A stretch of DNA of 64,000 nt, from contig NZ_JAPJZI010000001.1 in NCBI RefSeq assembly GCF_027944115.1, forward strand, positions 3,348,001-3,412,000. The letters run 5' to 3'. The notes beneath the pieces were generated by a model. It ran no database searches, had not been told where the DNA came from, and was given only the letters and a program-made list of their open reading frames with translations. This stretch comes from Hoeflea prorocentri (GTDB taxonomy: Bacteria > Pseudomonadota > Alphaproteobacteria > Rhizobiales > Rhizobiaceae). Below are positions 1 through 8,998 of the stretch, piece after piece (within the stretch, counting starts at the first letter, position 1; every line of letters begins with the position of its first letter). Made by a program: the position numbers and the translations under genes.

Positions 1-291
1 ATCTCGATCATCCTGATCACCACACCAATTGTCTTTCCGGTTATGCTGGCACTTGGCATCGACCCGATCTGGTACGGCATCTTATTGATGATCAACCTCG
101 AGCTTGCGCTTATCACGCCGCCCGTCGGAATGAACCTCTTCGTCATCAAGGGCATCGCAAAAGCCCCGCTGGCCGACGTCATCCGCGGCGCGCTTCCATA
201 TGCTGCACTGATGCTTCTTGGCCTGATCATCGTCTTTGTGTTCCCAGCGTTGTCCACATGGCTTCCCAAAGCCGCAGGGTTCGGAGGCTGA
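1..291 (+). CDS. TRAP transporter large permease (DctM-like), C-terminal end only
   Basis: The reading frame is open from the first base and ends at 289-291, so the 5' part lies outside the window. The visible 96 residues are strongly hydrophobic and contain the LITPPVGMNLFVIKGIA stretch typical of the last helices of DctM, the large membrane subunit of TRAP transporters. These take up organic acids and related solutes using a sodium or proton gradient and a periplasmic binding protein. The substrate cannot be told from this fragment. A following small permease or binding protein is not seen downstream, so its partners are presumably upstream. Confidence 0.85.
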   Translation: MSIILITTPIVFPVMLALGIDPIWYGILLMINLELALITPPVGMNLFVIKGIAKAPLADVIRGALPYAALMLLGLIIVFVFPALSTWLPKAAGFGG

Positions 292-597
292 GCGACACGA
301 TCACGAGGTTCGCCACGCGCGCATGCTGAAGATTCTATCTATGTATTTTTTCTTCACTGGCAACAGAAGTCCGCAAACCCTGTTGGAGCAGAAGTTCGTG
401 GTCGTCCACCAAGCAGTTGGAAAGTCCGCATAGCAGACGTTGGCACAGACGTAGATCGAAAGCTCCACGTATTGAAAGCAGGTTCCTGATGCTATCTACG
501 GAGCCAACTCAAGCGATTTGTTTCAAATTCGCAAGACAAACGCGAGACGAAACGGTCTCTTTGCAATCGAAATTTTTGTTAAGTCATTGAAAATTGT
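292..597. other. Intergenic stretch, nothing recognised
   Basis: About 300 bases lie between the TRAP permease stop and the tRNA. Short open frames are present, but none has a convincing ribosome binding site or a protein pattern I recognise. I see no strong hairpin followed by a T-run and no repeats. Confidence 0.5.
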
Positions 598-674
<77 letters not shown>

Positions 675-798
675 CAGGCGCTGTAAGCGCGAACACAGCA
701 AGGTGGATAACCGATGTGCCGCGTCACTGCAATTGGAAAGTGCGCGGCACCGGTCATTGAACAGGGTCCGTGCGGCTCAAGACCGCCGCCCCTTCCTA

Positions 799-2112
799 TT
801 ACTTGCCCTTGGTCTTGTGCATGAGGGACAGGCCCTTTGCGGTGCGGTTGGGGAAACCTTTCCAGTAGGTGTGCTCGGGCTTCAAGGTTCCATCCTCTTC
901 AACCGCGTAGACGCCGTCGCCGGATTTTTCAACAAGATTGAGATAGGGCTGCATTTCACCGTCCTTCTTCAGATACTGGCCGAAAAACGCCGTGACAAAG
1001 TGCTGCGTGATGTTGTTCATGCGCACATTGTCCCAGACCGCATCGGCATAGTGGTCGAAGGGGATGAAATCGATGTGTTCGGAGGGCTGCCAGGCTTCGC
1101 TTGGCGCGGGGATCGGCGCACCGGCATTGTGATTGGCGTATTCGAAGGTCAGCAGATAGCGGTCCGTATTGGTGCTGAGATCAAAGATCGCCTTGGTGCC
1201 GTTTTCATAACCAGATACGTCATCATCGCTGCCTGATATGAAGAACATCGGGATGCGCACGCCCGAAAGGCCCTTGGCATCCCAGAAACCGGTGTTCATG
1301 CCCCAGGGCGCAACGGCAACCGCAGCCTTGATGCGCGGATCGATCAGCGCCTCATGGCTGTCACTGCCGGCAAGGTGAACACCAAGGGTGCCCGCCGGCG
1401 CGCCCCATGGATATTCCGTGCTTGCCTGGGTGACGCCGCCGCCGGCGGTGATGACGGCTCCGTAGCCGCCCATCGAATAGCCGACGAGGCCCGTATTGGA
1501 GGCATCGACAAGCCCGCTCAGAAAGTTCCCGTCCTCCTTCGACATGATGTCGATCGTATCGACGACAAAGGTCTGGTCGATTGAGCGGTTGACCAGCGTC
1601 GAACCGAAGGCCGCCTTGTTGTCATAGGTGCTCTCGGTGTGATCGATGGAGACGACGACATAGCCCTTCGTGGCCAGGTTCTCGCCCAGATGGCTCATCA
1701 GGAATCGATTGCCGGGATAGCCGTGGGAGATGACGATCAACGGATAACCGGTGTCGACCTTTGCCGGTTCGGCATCGCGGACAGCGCGGCCCTTCAAGTC
1801 GACCTTGGTGACACCGTCGCGCAATAGAACGCCTTCATAGGTGCCTCCGGAACCGGTGCCGGCCGCGGCCGGATACCAGACTTCCAGGGTCAGCGGCCGG
1901 TCGTAGCGCGGCAGGTCGTTGGCCGATTCGACCTTGAGGATGTCGACCTGACCGGTGTTGGTCACCTCAAGGGTGCGAACGCCGATCGGGCTGTCGCCAT
2001 GGGCGGTCAGCTCTGGCGCGTCCGGGCGGACAAGATCAACACGATTGTCTTCGGCAAGCGCTGCCGTGCAGAGCAGTCCGGTCAGGACTGCGGCCCCTAT
2101 TGCGTGTTTCAT
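799..2112 (-). CDS. Secreted alpha/beta hydrolase (PAF-acetylhydrolase/dienelactone hydrolase-like)
   Basis: The protein is about 437 aa with a clear Sec signal peptide ending AALA, so it is probably periplasmic. The core has an alpha/beta-hydrolase pattern: an HGYPGN oxyanion-type segment, the nucleophile elbow GYSMGG, and a late YANHNAG that may hold the catalytic histidine. The substrate is unknown; esters or lipids are likely for this family. The frame is open to an ATG at 2133, but the ATG at 2112 is preferred because AGGGA sits 7 nt before it and the signal peptide starts there. It stands alone between the tRNA and the GT39 operon. Confidence 0.75.
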   Translation of the reverse strand: MKHAIGAAVLTGLLCTAALAEDNRVDLVRPDAPELTAHGDSPIGVRTLEVTNTGQVDILKVESANDLPRYDRPLTLEVWYPAAAGTGSGGTYEGVLLRDGVTKVDLKGRAVRDAEPAKVDTGYPLIVISHGYPGNRFLMSHLGENLATKGYVVVSIDHTESTYDNKAAFGSTLVNRSIDQTFVVDTIDIMSKEDGNFLSGLVDASNTGLVGYSMGGYGAVITAGGGVTQASTEYPWGAPAGTLGVHLAGSDSHEALIDPRIKAAVAVAPWGMNTGFWDAKGLSGVRIPMFFISGSDDDVSGYENGTKAIFDLSTNTDRYLLTFEYANHNAGAPIPAPSEAWQPSEHIDFIPFDHYADAVWDNVRMNNITQHFVTAFFGQYLKKDGEMQPYLNLVEKSGDGVYAVEEDGTLKPEHTYWKGFPNRTAKGLSLMHKTKGK

Positions 2113-2313
2113 GATGCGATCCCTGTGTTTCAATTCGTTGGCCGTCTACGGAACGGCATATTCAACATACTACTGAGTAGGTTCTCAGCACAAGACGGGA
2201 CTTTCCGCGGGATGATTTCCCGGTGAAACGTCCGGTACCGCAGCGTGCGATATCAGGCCGCGACAAAGAGATTGTGACAAGGGGTAAATCGTCCGGCCGA
2301 AGGGGCCTGTGCG

Positions 2314-3999
2314 CTATTGTCCGACGATACGGTAGAGCGTGATCGACCGCCTGTGGCCCTTGGAATAGTTGAAACCGGAAATCGGCTCGCTGCCCTCAGC
2401 ACGGGCATCGCTGGCACTGAGGGCTGCCAGGAAAGCCGGGGCATCCTCCTCGGGCACGGCCGCCATGGCGCATTGCGGATTGTCGAGCAAATGGCGCGCG
2501 GCGCTGTCAGGGCCGCCGAGCACCGTGTCGGTGCCGGCTAGAAAAACGAGGCTCGGTTCATGATAGGTGACCGACGCCAGCACGGAATCCGGGCAGGATT
2601 TTTCAGCCTCGAACCGCTCGACGATCTGCCGGCTCAGCCACATTTCGTCGACCTGCGGAAGGATCACGGAGAACCCGACGCCAAAGGCGGTCGTCGCCGC
2701 CAGCGTCGCCACGAGAACACGCCGGACCGGCGCGAGTTCCAATCCGAAACCGAGGCCGAACCAGCACGCCATGAGCGACAGCAACACAACCGGAATGCTC
2801 CAGAAGGAGAAGCTGCCGCCAATATAGATCGGGACGATGACCGCCAATGAGGCGAAAGCGATGGTCACAACAATCACGCCGAACCCGGTGAAACCGTGCA
2901 GGATGCGCTGCCATAAAAGCGGCTTCGGCGCCTCGCTGGCCGCCAGCCCGAGGAACCAGCCGCCCAACAGCAGGATCGCCGGATAGGACGGCAGAATATA
3001 GTGCGGCAGTTTTGTGGGAACGAGCTCGAAAACCAGCCAGAACGGCAGATACCAGGCCACACAGACCATCATTCTGGGATCGGTGAACATGCGCCTTAGG
3101 GCATGGGTGCCGCCAATGATCGCGATCAGGCCGAAGGGCCAGACGAACAGCGAGTAGGTGATGATGTAATATCCGGGCGGCGCACCGTGCGATTCCTGAC
3201 CGCTGGTGACCTTGCCCAGCATGTCGCGGCCGACAGCCTCGTACCAGAAGGCTCCGCCGGACTTCCAGGTAATCAGGATCAGCCAGGGCAATGCGATCAA
3301 CAGTGTCACGCCGATGCCGCGAAGCGGCTTCAGATCGGTCAGCCAGGCACGTCCACGCTGGCGGTCGAAGATGATGATGAAAAGAACCGTAAGAGCGCTG
3401 AGGAGCGGCGCAATCGGTCCTTTGATCATGATGGCCGCGCCCTGCGCGATCCAGAACACCCATGCCAGAGAGCCCGGCGCCTGCTGCCCTTCTCGGTTGG
3501 CGACATAAATGCGGGCAAGACAGCCCTGCGCGACGATGCACAGCAAAAGCAGGACTGAATCGGTCTTTGCCAGACGTCCCTCAAACCCCGCGCCGAACAT
3601 GCCGGCCAGCATCAGCGCGGCGATCAGGCCCGCCGCATGGCCGAAAAGGTGCAGGCCGATCCAGTATAGCGCAACGACAGCCAGCGATACGGCAACCACC
3701 GAAACAGCGCGATAGGCGGCAATCGGAGCCTCGGCACCCTGTCCCGTCACACCGACGGTCAGGGACTGGAGCCAGTAGACGCCGATGGGTTTCTTGTAGC
3801 GCGGCTCGGATTGAAACCGTATGTCCACATAGTCGCCGGTTTCGACCATCTGCTTGGTAGCCTGGATGTAACGCGCTTCGTCACGATCGATCGGCGGGAG
3901 CTGGGTGATACCGGGAACAAGCACTGCCAGGCCAAGCAGGAAAAGAATCACATAGATCCAGACGCCCGTGCCCTGACCGGCTGCCGCGCCCAGCCCCAT
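2314..3999 (-). CDS. GT39-family integral membrane glycosyltransferase (ArnT/PMT-like)
   Basis: This is a large polytopic protein of about 561 aa. The first loop after helix 1 carries PPIDRDEARY, matching the acidic DRDEAR-type active-site loop of GT39 enzymes, followed by some ten hydrophobic segments. ArnT-like enzymes move a sugar from an undecaprenyl-phosphate carrier onto lipid A or protein on the periplasmic side. It is the last gene of a GT2-LABN-GT39 operon. A TTG start at 4065 would overlap the previous stop by 4 nt and add 22 hydrophilic residues. The ATG at 3999 has AGGA upstream and places the start just before the first helix. The acceptor is unknown. Confidence 0.8.
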   Translation of the reverse strand: MGLGAAAGQGTGVWIYVILFLLGLAVLVPGITQLPPIDRDEARYIQATKQMVETGDYVDIRFQSEPRYKKPIGVYWLQSLTVGVTGQGAEAPIAAYRAVSVVAVSLAVVALYWIGLHLFGHAAGLIAALMLAGMFGAGFEGRLAKTDSVLLLLCIVAQGCLARIYVANREGQQAPGSLAWVFWIAQGAAIMIKGPIAPLLSALTVLFIIIFDRQRGRAWLTDLKPLRGIGVTLLIALPWLILITWKSGGAFWYEAVGRDMLGKVTSGQESHGAPPGYYIITYSLFVWPFGLIAIIGGTHALRRMFTDPRMMVCVAWYLPFWLVFELVPTKLPHYILPSYPAILLLGGWFLGLAASEAPKPLLWQRILHGFTGFGVIVVTIAFASLAVIVPIYIGGSFSFWSIPVVLLSLMACWFGLGFGLELAPVRRVLVATLAATTAFGVGFSVILPQVDEMWLSRQIVERFEAEKSCPDSVLASVTYHEPSLVFLAGTDTVLGGPDSAARHLLDNPQCAMAAVPEEDAPAFLAALSASDARAEGSEPISGFNYSKGHRRSITLYRIVGQ

Positions 4000-4061
4000 A
4001 AGCCGATTGTCCTGCCTGAATTGTTTCAATGCGCTGCGCTCTCGCCCCCGAACTTCCTCAT

Positions 4062-4394
4062 TCAATCCGTCTGTGCCATGGCGGCTTTGCGTTCATTGGC
4101 AATCAGCCAGAGATTGCGAATGTATATGATGAGCCCCATGCCCTGGCCGGCGATGAACACCGGATCCTGACGCTGAATCGCATAAATGAATAGCATGCCG
4201 CCGCCAAAGAGCGAAAAAAACCAGAAAGCAACGGGTACAACAGAGCGTTTTGCGCGTTCGGATGCAATCCACTGAACGACGAATCGCATCGTAAAACAAG
4301 CCTGGGCCAGAAAACCGATCAGCACCCAGGTATCAAACTGCTGGATGAAGACCGCGTCGAACCAGTTGATCAGGGACGCAAAAATCTCAGTCAT
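4062..4394 (-). CDS. Stand-alone lipid-A-disaccharide-synthase N-terminal-like (LABN) membrane protein
   Basis: This small protein of about 110 aa has three to four hydrophobic segments and the pattern of the LABN domain: FTMRFVVQW near the first helix, then PVAFWFFSLFGG and YAIQRQDPVFIAGQ. LABN domains occur alone or fused to LpxB in some bacteria, and the stand-alone role is not established. The start at 4394 overlaps the GT2 stop (ATGACTGA) and has GAGG upstream. A longer frame starts at 4412. Its place between a soluble GT2 and a GT39 suggests it gives the pathway a membrane component. Confidence 0.8.
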   Translation of the reverse strand: MTEIFASLINWFDAVFIQQFDTWVLIGFLAQACFTMRFVVQWIASERAKRSVVPVAFWFFSLFGGGMLFIYAIQRQDPVFIAGQGMGLIIYIRNLWLIANERKAAMAQTD

Positions 4395-5109
4395 AGGGGA
4401 TTTCCTCAACAACGGGCATCTTGTGACGGCGGCGCTTCAGCCACCAAACTCCAAAAAGATCCAGTGCGCCGCGCGCACCACGGTCGAGGATGCCGTAATT
4501 CGAAGTGCCGAAGCGGCGGGGACGGTCCAGAACATCGATCGCGACAACATCATAGCCCTCCTGGATCACGAGGGCCGGCAGGAAGCGGTGCGTGCCGTTG
4601 AAAAACGGAAGCCGCCGGAAAATGTCCGTGTGAACGGCCTTCAGCCCGCAGCCGGAATCGCGTGTCTTGTCGTTCAGGATCGATCCGCGCAGCCAGTTGG
4701 CAAAGCGCGAAGAAAGCTGCTTGAGTTTGGTATCCTTGCGCTTGATGCGCTGCCCGCAGGCAATTCCGATCGCCGGGCCGCCTTCGAGGAGCTTGTCGAC
4801 GAGCGGGCCGATATATTTCGGGTCGTTCTGCCCGTCGCCGTCGATCGTGGCGACCACGTCGCCGGCGGCCGCAAGAACGCCGCTTCGCAGCGACAGGCTC
4901 TGACCGACCGAGGCATCGTGGCGCAGGTGCCGCACGGCAAATGCGCGTTTGGCGGCCTCGCCCGTCAGAACCTCGGCGGTGTTGTCGGTGGAGCCGTCAT
5001 TGACGACAATAACCTCGATGTCCCTGTCGCCGAGATGTTCAGCGATCTCATCTATCAGGGGCGGAATATTCTCAGCCTCGTTCTTGCAGGGAATAACAAT
5101 CGATATCAT
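4387..5109 (-). CDS. Family 2 glycosyltransferase (polyprenyl-phosphate/dolichol-phosphate sugar synthase type)
   Basis: The protein is 240 aa with the GT-A fold signatures of DPM1/ArnC-type enzymes: SIVIPCKNEAENIPPL at the N-terminus, VVNDGSTDNT around residue 37, and the metal-binding DGDGQNDP. Such enzymes transfer a sugar from a nucleotide donor to undecaprenyl phosphate at the cytoplasmic face. Unlike ArnC it has no C-terminal membrane helices and ends in a basic, hydrophilic tail. It heads the operon with the LABN protein and GT39 protein, which fits a carrier-linked glycosylation pathway. The sugar donor cannot be read from sequence. Confidence 0.85.
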   Translation of the reverse strand: MISIVIPCKNEAENIPPLIDEIAEHLGDRDIEVIVVNDGSTDNTAEVLTGEAAKRAFAVRHLRHDASVGQSLSLRSGVLAAAGDVVATIDGDGQNDPKYIGPLVDKLLEGGPAIGIACGQRIKRKDTKLKQLSSRFANWLRGSILNDKTRDSGCGLKAVHTDIFRRLPFFNGTHRFLPALVIQEGYDVVAIDVLDRPRRFGTSNYGILDRGARGALDLFGVWWLKRRRHKMPVVEEIPYD

Positions 5110-5385
5110 GGGTTTGCCTTGGTTTGACGATGCCCGTTCGCCGGGAAAACCCGGCCGGGATCAGGCATTTTCTGGCAACGGCGCCACCGGACCAGCGCCC
5201 AGCGGATTTTCAACCGTCCGTGCGCGCACGCCTTAGCAAGCAGGGGCTGGAGTGGCAAGCCATTTGTCCGCCAACGATCCGGCCGGCACCACGGTATAGA
5301 TTGGTTTTTTTTCGCCTTTACTGGCAGCTGCGCTAGGTCTTAGTCTGGCCGAAAAACAATAACCGGCTTTTGGGAGGAGATAAGT

Positions 5386-7014
5386 ATGAAGGGCTTGATG
5401 CAGGATTGGCCGCTGCTCTGTCACAAGATCATAGACCACGCGGCGACCTATCATGGCGACCGGGAAGTTGTTTCACGGTCGGTCGAAGGCCCGATCCATC
5501 GAACCAACTACCGCAATATCCGTGACCGTGCCAGACAAGTCGCCAAGCGGCTGGAAAAGGACGGCATCGGTTTTGGAGACAGGGTTGCCACAATGGCGTG
5601 GAATACCTGGCGTCACCTTGAGGCCTGGTACGGCATCCTCGGTCTCGGCGCGGTCTACCACACGCTGAACCCCAGACTGTTCCCCGACCAGATTGCCTGG
5701 ATCATGAATGACGCGGAAGACCGGCTTCTTTTTGTCGACCTGACCTTTCTGCCGGTTGTCGAGGCTGTTGCTGACAAGGTGCCCAGCCTGCTGAAGGTCG
5801 TGGTGCTCACGGATAGCGCCCACATGCCGGAAACCAAGATCGCCAATGCCGTCGCCTATGAAGACTGGGTCAGTGAAGCGGACACGGATTTCGAATGGCG
5901 CGAGTTCGAGGAAACGACCGCTGCGGGCATGTGTTACACCTCCGGAACAACGGGCGATCCGAAGGGTGTCGTCTATTCGCACCGTTCCAATGTTCTCCAC
6001 GCGATGGCCGCCGCCCAGCCGGATATGCTCAATCTGGCATCACGCGACCGCATGATGCCGGTCGTTCCGCTGTTTCACGCCAATGGCTGGTCGACAGCCT
6101 TTGTATGCCCGATGGTCGGTGCAACCATGGTGATGCCGGGCGCCGGCATGGACGGTGAATCGATCTACCAGATGCTGACCGAGGAGCGGGTGACCATGAC
6201 GGCCGCCGTTCCAACCGTTTGGCTGATGCTCTTGCAGCATATGGACAAGATCGATGCCGCCCTGCCGGATCTGGAGAATGTGGTCATCGGCGGCTCCGCC
6301 TGCCCGCGTGCCATAACCCAGACGTTTCAGGATACATACGGCGTCGAGGTCATTCACGCCTGGGGCATGACCGAGATGAGCCCGCTTGGAACGCTCTGCT
6401 CGATCAAACCCGAATATGCCCATCTTGAGGGTGAGGAAAAGCTCGATCTGCAGGCCAAGCAAGGCCACCCGCCTTTTACGGTGGAAATGAAAGTGACGGA
6501 TGACGAGAACAACGCGCTGCCCTGGGACGGCAAGACGTTCGGCCGCCTGAAGGTACGGGGCCCGGCGGTTTCGTCGTCCTACTACAAGGGGCGCGGGGCC
6601 GAACAGTTCGATGGCGAGAACTGGTTCGATACGGGCGATGTCGCCCATATCGACCCCCATGGCTACATGGAGATCACCGACCGGGCAAAGGACGTGATCA
6701 AGTCGGGCGGCGAGTGGATATCGTCCATCGAGCTGGAAAACCTGGCGGTCGGCCATGACGACGTTGCCGAAGCCGCCGTTATCGGCATTGCCCATCCGAA
6801 ATGGGACGAACGACCGCTTCTTGTCATTGTGCCGAAAGAGGGATGCAACCCTGACAAGGACAACATTCTCGATTTCATGAAAGGCAAGATCGCCAAATGG
6901 TGGATGCCCGACGATGTAGCGTTTGTCGAGGACATTCCCCACACGGCCACCGGCAAGATACAGAAGACCGCGCTGCGCGAGCAGTTCAAGGACTACAGTT
7001 TCCCGGATACCTGA
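5386..7014 (+). CDS. Medium/long-chain acyl-CoA ligase (AlkK/DmdB-like AMP-binding enzyme)
   Basis: The 542-aa protein belongs to the ANL (AMP-binding) superfamily. It has the P-loop YTSGTTGDPKG at about residues 184-194, AWGMTEMSP, a DTGD nucleotide-binding site and the C-terminal TGKIQK with the catalytic lysine. The N-terminal HAATYHGDREVVSR and GWSTAFVCPMVGA segments resemble AlkK fatty-acyl-CoA ligases and the related methylmercaptopropionyl-CoA ligase DmdB. It activates a carboxylic acid to its CoA thioester using ATP. The start is supported by GGGAGGAGAT 5 nt upstream. It is monocistronic as far as visible. Chain-length preference is unknown. Confidence 0.85.
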   Translation: MKGLMQDWPLLCHKIIDHAATYHGDREVVSRSVEGPIHRTNYRNIRDRARQVAKRLEKDGIGFGDRVATMAWNTWRHLEAWYGILGLGAVYHTLNPRLFPDQIAWIMNDAEDRLLFVDLTFLPVVEAVADKVPSLLKVVVLTDSAHMPETKIANAVAYEDWVSEADTDFEWREFEETTAAGMCYTSGTTGDPKGVVYSHRSNVLHAMAAAQPDMLNLASRDRMMPVVPLFHANGWSTAFVCPMVGATMVMPGAGMDGESIYQMLTEERVTMTAAVPTVWLMLLQHMDKIDAALPDLENVVIGGSACPRAITQTFQDTYGVEVIHAWGMTEMSPLGTLCSIKPEYAHLEGEEKLDLQAKQGHPPFTVEMKVTDDENNALPWDGKTFGRLKVRGPAVSSSYYKGRGAEQFDGENWFDTGDVAHIDPHGYMEITDRAKDVIKSGGEWISSIELENLAVGHDDVAEAAVIGIAHPKWDERPLLVIVPKEGCNPDKDNILDFMKGKIAKWWMPDDVAFVEDIPHTATGKIQKTALREQFKDYSFPDT

Positions 7015-7043
7015 CGGCATCCGCTTGCCGATCAAGAAAACTT

Positions 7044-7101
7044 GTGCAAACCGCGCCGGTGACAGTGCAACCCGCGCCGGGCGTACTGACACCGGCGCGG
7101 G
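7044..7101 (+). repeat. Tandem GC-rich half-sites forming alternative hairpins after the acyl-CoA ligase
   Basis: The element GTGCAAaCCGCGCCGG occurs twice (about 7044-7059 and 7065-7080). Both copies can pair with the same downstream arm ACCGGCGCGGG at 7091-7101. The nearer pairing is a perfect 10-bp stem, CCCGCGCCGG/CCGGCGCGGG, with an 11-nt loop. No T-run follows, so this is not a standard intrinsic terminator. It lies in the 103-bp convergent gap with the DUF2177 gene and may protect or end transcripts. Confidence 0.5.
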
Positions 7102-7117
7102 CCTGCCGTCACCCGCC

Positions 7118-7516
7118 TCACAGCATCCTGGTTATTGTATAACCCGCCGCAGCCGACACCGACGTAAGGACAATGCCCCAGCTAATGTCCACGACAAGCA
7201 CAGCAAGCGGCCAGTTCCGCAATGTGGCGTAATTGGTGACGTCATAGGTGCCGTAGGCAACACCGCCAAGCAGGCCGCCAAGCAGCAGCGCCATCAGAAG
7301 CGATTGCTCCTTCATGGCCGGCAAAACGGCGAAAACGACAATACCGGCGACATAGAATATGTAGAAGACCGCCGCCACGCCAAGCCGCGGCTGGTCAAGC
7401 ATGTGCGCACCCAGTTGCGTGCGGTAGAAACCGCCGGCAACGCGCGCCAACCATACATAATCGACAGCCAGAAAGACTATCGCCGTCACCAGGTATGTTT
7501 TCAGGAAAGGGACCAT
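7118..7516 (-). CDS. DUF2177 family integral membrane protein
   Basis: The protein is 132 aa with four hydrophobic segments and the DUF2177 pattern: VDYVWL near the N-terminus, then GTYDVTNYATLRNWP in the third segment and VDISWG in the last. Function is unknown. In other alphaproteobacteria such genes are found beside the FAD oxidoreductase/DUF1365/sigma-E genes, as here. The ATG at 7516 is preferred over the upstream frame extension to 7561 because the extension is basic and runs toward the promoter. The sigma-E-type promoter at 7546-7574 sits just upstream, giving a short leader. Confidence 0.8.
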   Translation of the reverse strand: MVPFLKTYLVTAIVFLAVDYVWLARVAGGFYRTQLGAHMLDQPRLGVAAVFYIFYVAGIVVFAVLPAMKEQSLLMALLLGGLLGGVAYGTYDVTNYATLRNWPLAVLVVDISWGIVLTSVSAAAGYTITRML

Positions 7517-7545
7517 TTTAATCCAGTTGTCTGCCGTCAAACCCC

Positions 7546-7574
7546 TTTTACGCCCTCGCACCCTGTTCGGATCA
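7546..7574 (-). promoter_or_regulatory. Sigma-E (RpoE/ChrR-type) promoter for the DUF2177 gene
   Basis: On the minus strand TGATCC is followed after exactly 17 bases by GTAAAA. The same TGATCC-N17-GTA arrangement stands before the sigma factor gene itself and two other cluster genes. TGATC with a downstream TAA-type -10 is the known signature of the Rhodobacter sphaeroides sigma-E group. The match is by eye; no transcription start is known. Confidence 0.7.
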
Positions 7575-7608
7575 CATTCTGCAGCACTCCGTTTTCCCGC
7601 AAACGGTG

Positions 7609-7637
7609 TGATCCGGCGGCCCGGCGCCTTCGTATGT
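7609..7637 (+). promoter_or_regulatory. Sigma-E promoter for the FAD oxidoreductase-DUF1365 operon
   Basis: TGATCC, 17-base spacer, GTATGT. It lies 36 bases before the TTG start at 7673 and is back-to-back with the minus-strand sigma-E promoter, so both divergent transcripts should respond together. The -10 departs from GTAA in its last A. Confidence 0.65.
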
Positions 7638-7672
7638 TTTCCATGCGAATGCGTTAAAGGCAGGAGGCTTCA

Positions 7673-8998
7673 TTGCGTAAACTGAACATTGCGGTTGTCG
7701 GCGGCGGAATATCAGGGCTTTCCGCGGCCTGGCTATTGAGCAAAGGCCACAATGTCACCTTGTTCGAACGTGCCGGCACCCTTGGCGGGCATGCCCACAC
7801 GGTCGACGTTGAAACACGAGACGGACCGGTGCCGGTCGATACCGGGTTCATCGTTTTCAACAAAGCCAACTATCCCAATTTGTGTGCGCTTTTCCGTCAC
7901 CTCGACGTGGCGTGCGCGAGCACGGAGATGAGCTTCTCGCTGACCCATGATTTCGGTCGCTATGAATATGCAGGTTCGGGAAAAGGGTATTTTGGCCAGC
8001 GCCGCAACATTGCCAGCGTCCACCACTGGATGATGCTGAAGGAAATCAATCGCTTTTTCCGCAACGCCCAACGCCGGATCGGCCTCTACCATGCCGATAC
8101 CTCACTTGGCGCGTTTCTGGAGGCCGAACATTATTCGCGCGACTTTATCCAGGATCACATCATTCCGATGGGCGCTGCGATCTGGTCAACCTCCATGGAC
8201 CGCATGCTGGATTTCCCGGCTCGTGCCTTCATCGATTTTTATGCCAATCATGGCTTGCTGCAATTTAAGAACCGACCGAACTGGAACACGGTTCTTGGCG
8301 GCAGCAGAACCTATGTCGACAAGATGGTTACCGACAGTTCCTTCCAGACCGTGCTTGGTGCGGACATAGCCGCCATCACGCGGCGGCCCGACCGCGTTTT
8401 GATTGCGATGAGGGACGGCGTCACGCAGCTCTTCGATCATGTGGTCATGGCAGCCCATGCCGACCAGTCGCTGAAACTTCTTGGTGACGCTGATGGTGCG
8501 GAAACCGCGCTACTGGGTGCCTTCCCCTATCAGGAAAACACCGCCGTCCTGCACCGGGACGAGCAGTGGATGCCAAAGCGAAGCCGTCTGTGGTCAAGTT
8601 GGAACTATATCAAGGCAGGCCGCACTGCCGGGGACGAGTTGTGCGTGAGCTACTGGATGAACCGCCTGCAGGCCCTGCCGACGCGCGACAATCTCTTCGT
8701 CACACTCAATCCGATCCGGGCGATCCGCGAGGACGCCATCATCGAAGAAATGACCTACGACCACCCGGTGTTCACAGCCGAGGCGTTCCGCGCCCAGGAG
8801 AGCATGCCTACGCTGCAGGGCTACCGACGCACCTGGTATTGCGGCAGCTATCTGGGATACGGTTTCCATGAAGACGGGATTGCAAGCGGGCTGGCAGTCG
8901 CCGAGAAGCTTGGCGGTCTGGCGCGGCCATGGGCCAACGACCCTGAATATGATCTGCGGCGCACCGGGTTCGACGAATATTTACAGGTCGCGGAGTGA
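7673..8998 (+). CDS. FAD-dependent oxidoreductase (flavin amine oxidase-like), sigma-E regulon
   Basis: The protein is 441 aa with the dinucleotide-binding signature VVGGGISGLSAAWLL at residues 6-20, then ERAGTLGGHAHT (the second FAD motif), and a C-terminal YCGSYLGYGFHEDGIASG that closes the flavin site. The family includes proteins linked to cyclopropane or furan fatty-acid metabolism. In R. sphaeroides a flavoprotein of this general type is in the sigma-E regulon and acts on membrane acyl chains. The start is TTG, chosen because AGGAGG lies about 5 nt before it. The stop overlaps the DUF1365 start (ATGA). A fatty-acyl substrate is inference. Confidence 0.8.
   Translation: MRKLNIAVVGGGISGLSAAWLLSKGHNVTLFERAGTLGGHAHTVDVETRDGPVPVDTGFIVFNKANYPNLCALFRHLDVACASTEMSFSLTHDFGRYEYAGSGKGYFGQRRNIASVHHWMMLKEINRFFRNAQRRIGLYHADTSLGAFLEAEHYSRDFIQDHIIPMGAAIWSTSMDRMLDFPARAFIDFYANHGLLQFKNRPNWNTVLGGSRTYVDKMVTDSSFQTVLGADIAAITRRPDRVLIAMRDGVTQLFDHVVMAAHADQSLKLLGDADGAETALLGAFPYQENTAVLHRDEQWMPKRSRLWSSWNYIKAGRTAGDELCVSYWMNRLQALPTRDNLFVTLNPIRAIREDAIIEEMTYDHPVFTAEAFRAQESMPTLQGYRRTWYCGSYLGYGFHEDGIASGLAVAEKLGGLARPWANDPEYDLRRTGFDEYLQVAE

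Noticed and set aside
703..1236. Long plus-strand open frame opposite the alpha/beta hydrolase
   Set aside because: It is the reverse-strand shadow of the hydrolase, with no ribosome binding site and no recognisable domain.
2170..2180. CTACT-G-AGTAG palindrome upstream of the secreted hydrolase
   Set aside because: The arms are only 5 bp and no second copy or regulator gene is near; too short to call an operator.
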